Positions 58,062-64,000 of a stretch of DNA of 64,000 nucleotides are shown here, one piece after another (position 1 is the stretch's first letter; each line of letters begins with the position of its first letter). The DNA lies in contig CAYJIM010000005.1 in NCBI GenBank assembly GCA_964370215.1, positions 14,798-78,797 of the forward strand, given 5' to 3'. Source of the DNA: Massiliimalia sp964370215. GTDB taxonomy: Bacteria; Bacillota; Clostridia; Oscillospirales; Ruminococcaceae. The translations under genes were made by a program, and so were the position numbers. Under the pieces are notes generated by a model. That model searched no databases, was not told the origin of the DNA, and saw nothing but the letters and a program-made list of their open reading frames with translations.

Positions 58062-60071
58062 ATGACCAAAACACAGACAAGACTTGGGCTGTCTTTGCTC
58101 GCTGTGGTAGGGCTGATGCTGTTCGGCATCCTCTGTCTACCAACTTCGGCAAGTGCCAACCCAACCCCCACCACCGCAGCCCCAACCGAGGTAATGTCTT
58201 ATTCGTCTCTTATGATTGCATTAGATAATGATACCGTGACTGAAGTTTCCATCATCAGTAATATTGATGGCTTTTCATCAAGCGGACTTACCATTCCAAA
58301 CAACAAAACCGTCACCGTACAATCTCCAAACATGTTGAGAACAGGCGTCCGTTCCACTGAAAGGATTGTCGTTGAGGCAGCGGGTACTTTGACTGTTGCA
58401 GAAGGCGCTACCCTTCACGTTGATAGCGAACTTTACAATAATGGTACCCTCAACATTGCAGGAACCTTTACCGGTACAGGCACTTTTGAAAACTATGGTG
58501 TTGTCAACATCACCGTGCGCGATGAAGCTGCACTGCTTGAGGCATTGACATTACCGGGTACCGTCAACATCACCATTCCAACCGACTGGGGTGTTATTGT
58601 AAACGCCGACCTTACCATTCCAACCGATAAAACGGTGACCGTCCTGCAGGGTTCAGCATTGATATTAGACAAAATGTCTCCGGAGGCACCTACACCAAAT
58701 CTCACCATCGCTACGGGAGGCTCGCTTATCAACCAAGGGGATGTCGTTTTGCGTGGTGCTGTAGACAATCAAGGCACCTTCCAAAACACTGCTACCGGTA
58801 CCGTTCATTACGTTGTATCAACCAACGGTTGGAGCCTGAACGGTGTGGCGCTGACAGACGCCGCTGTGACAGTACCTTACAATGGTGCTGCTCCTACCAA
58901 CTACACCTTTAACGGATCGGTTCCGGATTTTCCAGAGATATTTGGCGGTGCTTTCTCCTTTGACGAAACAACAACGCAATACGTCCAGTTTGCCACTGCT
59001 TCCGGTGTCGTATCCTCCATCACCGCATCAGTGGATGCTTACAGGGTTGCTCTGTTTATAGAGAGTACTTATGGTGACGGATCTTTGCTTATTGTTTCAG
59101 ATTCCACTATTGATGCCACTGTGGAAAAAGTAGCCTTGCAGTATGCGTATGAGCTACCGGACAGCATTACCGTGGATTACACCGGCATGGCTTCCCACCA
59201 ACAAGCGTTCCCACTCACCATCACCGGCGGTGTTGCTGCAGGGGATGAAGTATTGTTGGAAGTATTCGGCACAGCGACCTTCCCAAATGCAAACTTTGGT
59301 AGCTATGACAATGTTGCGCTGACCTTGGATTCGACCCTGTCGCTGACAGGTGCTGCGGCACAAAACTATACCGTCTCTGCACCGACCCAAACCACATTTA
59401 CTGTCAAGGGCACCATCAACACCCCGAAAGCCCTGCCAAACGACAGTGTCAACGGCTATGTCGTGGCACAACCGGAAGGCATTGCTACCATGCAACAGAT
59501 TGCAGAGGGTGGTGTACAAGCCTACTATGACAGTTTGGTCAGCATCTACGGAGCAACCTTTACAAGCGTTTACCCAACTGCTGACAGCATGATCAAAGCC
59601 ATTGAACAAACTCTGCCACAAGGGCATCAATACCGTCTGTTTGATCTGACCGCTGCACAAACTGAACCAATGGTAGACGACAACGGCAATGAATATGTCC
59701 GTTTGATGGTTCCGGCAATGGGTGGCGTAACTGCAGACATTTACGGTAGTCTTGCTCATGTTGACCCAATGACAGGCAAAGTAGACAGCTACAAACAAGT
59801 GTCAGCAAATACCGTTCCACAACTCGGTGAATTCCGTGTGATCGAAGGGATCGGAATTGAAGTTGTGGTTTCCCACACCTCCCCACTTGCCATCTCCTAC
59901 AATCCTTCCAGCACAAGTGGTACCGTTTCCGGTGGTACGACTTCGACCACTACCCCATTGGTAGGTCCTGACACCGGCGACAACAGCATGACAGGCATGC
60001 TCTTGATTCTCCTTGGCGTTTCCGCTCTTGGTGCAATCCTTGTTGTCCGTTATGTCAAACGCACAAAATAA
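58062..60071 (+). CDS. Cell-surface protein with PxTG-type sorting signal
   Basis: 669 residues. Signal peptide with membrane core LSLLAVVGLMLFGILCL and AxA-like cleavage near residue 32. The first half is repetitive and rich in Thr, Asn and Gly with beta-helix character (NNGTLNIAGTFTGTGTFENY, later LINQGDVVLRGAVDNQGTF). The C-terminus has a Ser/Thr/Gly linker, VGPDTGDNSMTGM, a membrane segment and KRTK, the layout of a sortase substrate with GPDTG in place of LPxTG. Ligand or role unknown. No sortase gene is in the window. A second protein with the same C-terminal layout begins at the right edge. Confidence 0.82.
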   Translation: MTKTQTRLGLSLLAVVGLMLFGILCLPTSASANPTPTTAAPTEVMSYSSLMIALDNDTVTEVSIISNIDGFSSSGLTIPNNKTVTVQSPNMLRTGVRSTERIVVEAAGTLTVAEGATLHVDSELYNNGTLNIAGTFTGTGTFENYGVVNITVRDEAALLEALTLPGTVNITIPTDWGVIVNADLTIPTDKTVTVLQGSALILDKMSPEAPTPNLTIATGGSLINQGDVVLRGAVDNQGTFQNTATGTVHYVVSTNGWSLNGVALTDAAVTVPYNGAAPTNYTFNGSVPDFPEIFGGAFSFDETTTQYVQFATASGVVSSITASVDAYRVALFIESTYGDGSLLIVSDSTIDATVEKVALQYAYELPDSITVDYTGMASHQQAFPLTITGGVAAGDEVLLEVFGTATFPNANFGSYDNVALTLDSTLSLTGAAAQNYTVSAPTQTTFTVKGTINTPKALPNDSVNGYVVAQPEGIATMQQIAEGGVQAYYDSLVSIYGATFTSVYPTADSMIKAIEQTLPQGHQYRLFDLTAAQTEPMVDDNGNEYVRLMVPAMGGVTADIYGSLAHVDPMTGKVDSYKQVSANTVPQLGEFRVIEGIGIEVVVSHTSPLAISYNPSSTSGTVSGGTTSTTTPLVGPDTGDNSMTGMLLILLGVSALGAILVVRYVKRTK

Positions 60072-60080
60072 CCACTACAT

Positions 60081-60119
60081 AAAAAGCGAGGCGTAGATGA
60101 TTTCTACGCCTCGCTTTTT
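60081..60119. terminator. Convergent terminator between surface protein and PadR genes
   Basis: A 17-bp perfect stem, AAAAAGCGAGGCGTAGA and complement, loop TGATT, with A/T runs on both sides. Confidence 0.85.
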
Positions 60120-60127
60120 GTTTTGTT

Positions 60128-60445
60128 CTATTGCTCCAATAGCGCTGTCACCCCCGACAGCTCCTTGACCTTTTCCGCTGCCGCCAGCAATACTGTCTGC
60201 CCCTCGCTTGTAATGCTGTAATACTTGCGATTGCGCCCCGCAGTCACACGGTTTTCCACCGACAACAGTCCCGATTGCGCCATACTGTGAAGCATGGGAT
60301 ACAGTGTGCCTGCACTGATTTGATAGCCATGTCGTTTCAATTCCTCGATCATCCAAGAGCCGAAAAACGGCTCCTCCGCCGCATGTTTTAAAATGTGCAC
60401 CTGCATAAACCCCAGGAATAATTTGCGTAAAACTTTCTCTTGCAT
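60128..60445 (-). CDS. PadR family transcriptional regulator
   Basis: 105 residues with the PadR winged-helix: FLGFMQVHILKHAAEEPFFG, WMIEELKRHGYQISAGTLYP (recognition helix and ML of the wing) and YYSITSEGQTVLLAAAEKV. Such repressors respond to small molecules or drugs. It is divergent from the FetAB-like exporter and a palindrome lies between them, so autoregulation and control of the exporter are likely. Confidence 0.9.
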   Translation of the reverse strand: MQEKVLRKLFLGFMQVHILKHAAEEPFFGSWMIEELKRHGYQISAGTLYPMLHSMAQSGLLSVENRVTAGRNRKYYSITSEGQTVLLAAAEKVKELSGVTALLEQ

Positions 60446-60471
60446 TTCTCATTCTCCTATGTTATACTTGT

Positions 60472-60490
60472 GTTATCGAAAACCGATAAC
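60472..60490. promoter_or_regulatory. Palindrome between padR and fetA, candidate PadR operator
   Basis: GTTATCG and CGATAAC separated by AAAAC, a 7-base perfect inverted repeat 26 bases upstream of padR and about 80 bases upstream of fetA. Confidence 0.55.
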
Positions 60491-60570
60491 GTAAATTGAT
60501 ATTTTATATCACCTATGGTATCACATTTTTTATCAAAAATCAAGACCCGATTACACAAAAGGAGTTTGTC

Positions 60571-61197
60571 ATGTTATTCCAGCTATCCAATGTCGATTTT
60601 AAGGGTATTTTGCATTACGACGCCCTTGTCATTCAAAACCATGTGGTGACTTTTTTATGTGGTAAGAGTGGGTGTGGCAAAAGTACTTTGTTTCGCCTGC
60701 TCAACCAAACCCAGTCGCCCAGTCAGGGGGATCTTTTATTTGAAGGAAAGCCCCTTACATCCTATGATCCAATTGCATTGCGCAAGCGTGTACTTCTTTG
60801 CGGACAATCAGTCTACCTTGCAGATGGTAGCATTCGAGAAAATTTCGCCTTATTCTATCAATACCGCAATCTCCCTTGCCCGAGCGACCAGCAGATCGAA
60901 TCGCTACTGGCCATTTGCCAACTGCGCATGCCCCTCGATCAGCTCTGCCAAACGCTGTCGGGTGGGGAGCGTCAACGGGTCTACAATGCCATCCACCTCT
61001 CCTTCCACCCTCAAGTACTGCTCTTTGACGAACCGACCAGCGCACTGGACGACAGTACGGCAGTCGCTTTTTTTGAAGCGGTGATCCCCTACTGCAAAGA
61101 GCATCACATGACCCCTATTTTCATCTGCCACAATCACCAACATGCGACACAGTTTGCTGAGCAAATCGTCACATTGGGAGGAACCTGCCATGAATGA
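60571..61197 (+). CDS. fetA: ABC transporter ATPase, FetA-like
   Basis: 208 residues, shorter than most ABC ATPases, as usual for FetA. Walker A LCGKSGCGKSTLFRLLNQ, Q loop VLLCGQSVYL, signature TLSGGERQRVYNAI, Walker B VLLFDEPTSALDD and His switch FICHNHQHA. FetA with FetB forms an exporter linked to iron and peroxide resistance in E. coli. ATG at 60571 after AAAGGAG; its stop overlaps the fetB start by 8 bases. Confidence 0.85.
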   Translation: MLFQLSNVDFKGILHYDALVIQNHVVTFLCGKSGCGKSTLFRLLNQTQSPSQGDLLFEGKPLTSYDPIALRKRVLLCGQSVYLADGSIRENFALFYQYRNLPCPSDQQIESLLAICQLRMPLDQLCQTLSGGERQRVYNAIHLSFHPQVLLFDEPTSALDDSTAVAFFEAVIPYCKEHHMTPIFICHNHQHATQFAEQIVTLGGTCHE

Positions 61198-61966
61198 TGT
61201 CATTGTATTGAGCATTGGGCAATTTGCGCTCATTTATCTCTTGTTGCTCGTCATTCTGGTGGTGATGCGCCGCTGTCAGATTCATCAAACAAAACTGTTG
61301 TTGGTGGCCAGTATGCGTATGACGGTACAGCTTGTTCTTGCAGGTTTTGTGCTCACTTTTTTGTTTGAAAACCCACACCCGGCTTTTACCATTGCCTATA
61401 TTCTGTTGATGACAGGCTTTTCCATCTATACCGTCCTGTCACGCAACAAGGGGTTCAATCGCCGTTTTCAAGTGATTGTCGGGGCATCTCTTGCAGGCTC
61501 CGGCTTGTCGGTTCTGCTATTTTTTCTCCTTGCTGTGGTGCAAGTGGATGTATTTCACCCGCAATACACCATTCCCATCGGCGGTATGCTGATGGGCAAT
61601 ACCATGACAGGGGTCAGTCTGGGGCTTCGCACCTTTCGCCAACAGATGAAGGATCAGCGCAACAAAATCGACACCCTCATCAATTTAGGGGTGGCGCCCA
61701 AGCAGGTGCTGTCACCCATCATCAACCATGCGGTGGAAACGGCACTGCTCCCTACCCTCAATTCAATGCTCGGTATGGGCATCATCTCGCTCCCCGGTAT
61801 GATGACAGGGCAAATTCTTTCCGGCACACTGCCCACCACCGCCATTCTATACCAAATTGCCATCATGATTGCCATTACTACGGTGGTATGTCTGGCTGTC
61901 TTCTGCTCCTTATTTTTCGGCGCACGAACGTTTTACAACAAACAAGCGCAAATTTTACCGCTCTAA
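61190..61966 (+). CDS. fetB: ABC transporter permease, FetB/UPF0014 family
   Basis: 258 residues with about seven membrane segments. Family signatures: ASMRMTVQLVLAGFVLTFLF, IPIGGMLMGNTMTGVSLGLR, TLINLGVAPKQVL and LNSMLGMGIISLPGMMTGQI. UPF0014 permeases pair with FetA-type ATPases and are tied to iron efflux. Start ATG at 61190, preceded by GGGAGGAA within the end of fetA. Control by the divergent PadR regulator is an uncommon partnership for this family. Confidence 0.87.
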   Translation: MNDVIVLSIGQFALIYLLLLVILVVMRRCQIHQTKLLLVASMRMTVQLVLAGFVLTFLFENPHPAFTIAYILLMTGFSIYTVLSRNKGFNRRFQVIVGASLAGSGLSVLLFFLLAVVQVDVFHPQYTIPIGGMLMGNTMTGVSLGLRTFRQQMKDQRNKIDTLINLGVAPKQVLSPIINHAVETALLPTLNSMLGMGIISLPGMMTGQILSGTLPTTAILYQIAIMIAITTVVCLAVFCSLFFGARTFYNKQAQILPL

Positions 61967-61982
61967 CCCCATGCCACACTAG

Positions 61983-62105
61983 AAAAGGTTTTGTCCACTT
62001 TTTCAAAAGTGGTGGGTTTGGGTGAAAACCAAGGTCTTTTTTGCCGACAGGCAACCATCAAGCGTCAGCACAAAAGGCTTTGTTTTAAACAAAGCCTCAG
62101 GGTGT
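61983..62105 (-). repeat. Dispersed intergenic repeat, family 1 (reversed)
   Basis: Read on the minus strand: hairpin AGGCTTTGTTT/AAACAAAGCCT (62075-62097), TGCTGACGCTTGATG, GTTGCCTGTCGGCAA, TTGGTTTTCACCCAA, CCACTTTTGAAAAAGTGG. Confidence 0.8.
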
Positions 62106-62308
62106 CAAAAAGTCCTTTCCTATTTTGGCACCCTGCCAGAGCGTCCAAAAATCTGCAAGTCAAGGAACAAAACTTGCAAATGAGAGAGTAATACGGGGGT
62201 ATATGAACGAAATTTGCAAGTTGTAGTGACACAGAAAGCAAAATCGGCGAGCAGCAAGGCTCGCCGATTTTGCGGTTGCGGGTTTTTCGACGGTCTGAGG
62301 CTTTGTTT
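62087..62308 (+). repeat. Dispersed intergenic repeat, family 2, with 14-bp closing stem
   Basis: Full copy with hairpin AAAATCGGCGAGC/GCTCGCCGATTTT. Its ends, AAACAAAGCCTCAG (62087-62100) and CTGAGGCTTTGTTT (62295-62308), are exact reverse complements. It abuts the reversed family 1 copy and shares that copy's first hairpin arm. Confidence 0.85.
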
Positions 62309-62321
62309 TGTTTCCAATTCT

Positions 62322-63233
62322 TTATCCTTCCAAGAGATAGTTCCAAATGGCCGACACCGCATTGGCGCCGTCGGCAACGGCGGTGACAATTTGGCGAAGC
62401 GGTTTTTGGCGCAAATCTCCTGCTACATACAACCCTTCCATCGTCGTTGCCCCTGTTTCATCGGCAGGGACATAGCCGTTTTTATCCAGCTCGATGAGCG
62501 GTTTTAACAGTGCTGTTTGTGGCACAGTACCCACCGCAATAAACACCCCGTCCACAGCCACCTCTTTGGCGGTTTGGTCGGGCAGGTGAGTCAATTGCAA
62601 CCCCTTGACACGGTCGTCCCCGACAATGTCCGCCACCGTGGTGTTCCACAGGATCTCCACATTTTCACAGGCCAACAGCTTTTGTTCCAACAATGCCCCT
62701 GCACGCAGTTTGTCCCTACGGTGTACCAGATACACCTTTTCACAGATGGCGGACAGATAGATGGCATCCTCCACGGCAGTGTAACTGCCCCCGATGACAG
62801 CCGTTACCTTATTTTTGAAAAAGGCACCGTCACAGGTCGCACAGTAAGACACCCCTTTGCCTCGGAAGGTGGTTTCCCCTGCCACACCGAGGGTGCGGTT
62901 TTCTGCTCCCGTTGTCACGAGGACTGTTTTTGCGCGGTAGTCGCCCTCATTGCAGTGGACGACAAAGCCTTCTGTCCCCTTTTCAATGCTGTTAACGGTG
63001 GCACTTTGGGCTTTCGCCCCCATGCTTTCGGCATGTTCTTTAAATTTCAATCCGAGATCAAAGCCGTTGATCCCCTTGAACCCGAGGTAATTGTCTACCT
63101 CATAAGTGGTGAGCACCTGTCCCCCCGGCATGTAATTTTGTTCGAGCATCGTCACGGTCAAGCCGGCACGCACAGCATACACCGCAGCGGATAATCCAGC
63201 TGGCCCTGCCCCAATGATGAGTAAATCTTTCAT
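62322..63233 (-). CDS. trxB: Thioredoxin reductase
   Basis: 303 residues. FAD-binding LLIIGAGPAGLSAAVYA, PGGQV, redox cysteines in SYCATCDGAFFKNK, and the C-terminal FAD site YVAGDLRQKPLRQIVTAVADG. The NADPH domain has HRRDKLRA (2'-phosphate binding) but its nucleotide loop reads IGGSYTAVEDA instead of the usual GGGDSAVEEA, an unusual change. It should reduce thioredoxin (trxA, 28732-29043). ATG at 63233, 8 bases after GGAGGA. Confidence 0.93.
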   Translation of the reverse strand: MKDLLIIGAGPAGLSAAVYAVRAGLTVTMLEQNYMPGGQVLTTYEVDNYLGFKGINGFDLGLKFKEHAESMGAKAQSATVNSIEKGTEGFVVHCNEGDYRAKTVLVTTGAENRTLGVAGETTFRGKGVSYCATCDGAFFKNKVTAVIGGSYTAVEDAIYLSAICEKVYLVHRRDKLRAGALLEQKLLACENVEILWNTTVADIVGDDRVKGLQLTHLPDQTAKEVAVDGVFIAVGTVPQTALLKPLIELDKNGYVPADETGATTMEGLYVAGDLRQKPLRQIVTAVADGANAVSAIWNYLLEG

Positions 63234-63288
63234 TGTTATCTCCTCCATTCGTGTGTTTCATTTCAAAATGAGGAATCTTGCTATCCTT

Positions 63289-63317
63289 ATTATACCCCAA
63301 AGAAAAAGAAATCGCAA
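63289..63317 (-). promoter_or_regulatory. Promoter of trxB
   Basis: Minus strand TTGCGA (63312-63317), 17-base spacer, TATAAT (63289-63294). Confidence 0.6.
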
Positions 63318-63363
63318 GAGAAAAATACACCAAAACAGAATAGTATTAACATTCCTATACCAT

Positions 63364-63410
63364 TGTGCTGTAGGGTCGGGGCTTGCCGTGACCGAACCGC
63401 CAGCGGACGC
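63364..63410. repeat. Family 3-type palindromes
   Basis: TGCTGTAGGGTCGGGGCTTG and CGTGACCGAACC form an imperfect palindrome, followed by GCGGACGCTGTCCGC. Confidence 0.45.
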
Positions 63411-63425
63411 TGTCCGCCGCAAAAA

Positions 63426-63675
63426 GGATCTGCCGATGAGGGCAGATCCTAGGGTGTCAAAAAAGTCTTTTCCTATTTCGACACCCTGCCAGAGCGCCCA
63501 AAAATCTGCAAGTCAAGGAACAAAACTTGCAAACGAGAGAGTAATACGAGGGTATATGAACGAAATTTGCAAGTTGCAGTGACACAGAAAGCAAAATCGG
63601 CGAGCGACATGGCTCACCGATTTTGCGATTGCGGGTTTTTCGACGGTCTGAGATCTGCCGATGAGGGCAGATCCT
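63426..63675 (+). repeat. Dispersed intergenic repeat, family 2, between two copies of a terminator hairpin
   Basis: The family 2 body (63450-63651, hairpin AAAATCGGCGAGC/GCTCACCGATTTT) is flanked by a 24-base direct repeat holding the hairpin GATCTGCC/GGCAGATC (63427-63450 and 63652-63675). The right copy is followed by TTTTTT. Confidence 0.85.
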
Positions 63676-63686
63676 TTTTTGTGTTA

Positions 63687-64000
63687 TTATTTTGTTTTTC
63701 TCATGCGAATGGTGAGGACAATACCGCCGAGGGCAAGGATGGAAATCAACACGAGCATCCCTGTCATGCCGTTGTCGCCAGTGTCAGGGCCTACCACAGG
63801 GGTGTGGGAGGAGGTACTGCCCGAAACGGTACCCGATGGGGTAGATGGCACTGGGGTTGGTGCCGGAGCAGCGGTGACGGTGAAGTTTGTTGTCACGTTG
63901 CCGTATTCCGAAAGAATTTCCATCGTATGTGCGCCGACCGCCAAAGTTTGGGTAAAGGTCGGGTTCAACGTCACAATGGTGCTACCGCTTACTGCGGTGA
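63687..64000 (-). CDS. Cell-surface protein with PxTG-type sorting signal (C-terminal part, cut by window edge)
   Basis: About 104 C-terminal residues. An Ig-like beta-rich end (GSTIVTLNPTFTQTL, HTMEILSEYGNVTTNFTV), a Pro/Thr/Ser linker, then PVVGPDTGDNGMTGM, a membrane segment (LVLISILALGGIVLTI) and a basic tail RMRKTK. Linker, sorting motif and anchor match those of the 58062-60071 protein closely, so both probably use the same sortase. The frame is open to the edge; the N-terminus lies beyond it. Confidence 0.82.
   Translation of the reverse strand, partial: TAVSGSTIVTLNPTFTQTLAVGAHTMEILSEYGNVTTNFTVTAAPAPTPVPSTPSGTVSGSTSSHTPVVGPDTGDNGMTGMLVLISILALGGIVLTIRMRKTK

Overview
The window looks like a chromosomal piece of a low-to-mid-GC, Gram-positive anaerobe of the Bacillota, most likely class Clostridia (Oscillospirales-like); this placement is inference. 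The reasons are strong AGGAGG-type ribosome sites, a T-box leader, a YwiB-ArgS pair, a VanW-family wall protein, two surface proteins with PxTG-type C-terminal sorting signals, an MsmX-type ATPase and many dispersed palindromic intergenic repeats. There are two 100-base runs of N (2132-2231 and 39949-40048). No CRISPR array, rRNA operon, complete insertion sequence, phage module or replication origin was seen. One tRNA gene (initiator tRNA-fMet) is present.

Layout. 1-7 kb: the start of pyk (cut by the edge), a VanW protein, yebC (its 3' end lost in an N gap), two small unknown genes, an OmpR-type two-component pair and an isolated rfbA. 7-11.6 kb: an AT-rich block holding an orphan extracellular solute-binding lipoprotein and a Cache-(degenerate GGDEF)-EAL phosphodiesterase, then tRNA-fMet and a decayed tRNA 3' fragment. 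12-20 kb: a TraX-like membrane protein, polysaccharide genes (GT4 glycosyltransferase, CapD-like 4,6-dehydratase) and a tightly overlapping three-gene membrane/redox operon (MerA-like flavoprotein, CDP-alcohol phosphatidyltransferase, TVP38). 20-28 kb: a Nudix hydrolase, then a long operon on the minus strand led by a T-box whose likely specifier is an alanine codon: APH-like kinase, PAS/GAF-GGDEF diguanylate cyclase, alaS, HIT hydrolase. 28-40 kb: a uridine-kinase-like gene, thioredoxin, a chemoreceptor, a flavin reductase, an orphan histidine kinase, gap, a NatAB-type ABC exporter and an FGGY sugar kinase. 40-54 kb: a class A PBP, an AraC regulator next to galK-galT, an AI-2E-family permease, carbonic anhydrase, the MsmX ATPase, an RsuA-type pseudouridine synthase and a tandem PPK2. 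54-64 kb: ddl-murI-ywiB-argS, a large surface protein, PadR plus a FetAB-like exporter, trxB, and the C-terminus of a second surface protein.

How the parts fit: central sugar metabolism (pyk, gap, galKT, FGGY kinase, rfbA), envelope building (ddl, murI, PBP, VanW, polysaccharide genes), thiol redox (trxA, trxB, MerA-like) and c-di-GMP/chemotaxis signalling (one intact GGDEF protein, one EAL protein with degenerate GGDEF, one chemoreceptor). The least ordinary content lies between genes: at least two families of dispersed repeats (about 120-200 bp) whose predicted stems change by compensatory substitution from copy to copy, often adjoining each other and, for one family, apparently inserted with duplicated flanks. 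The other two signals worth following are the solute-binding-protein/EAL pair without any permease, and the alanine T-box operon that places a diguanylate cyclase under probable amino-acid-starvation control.
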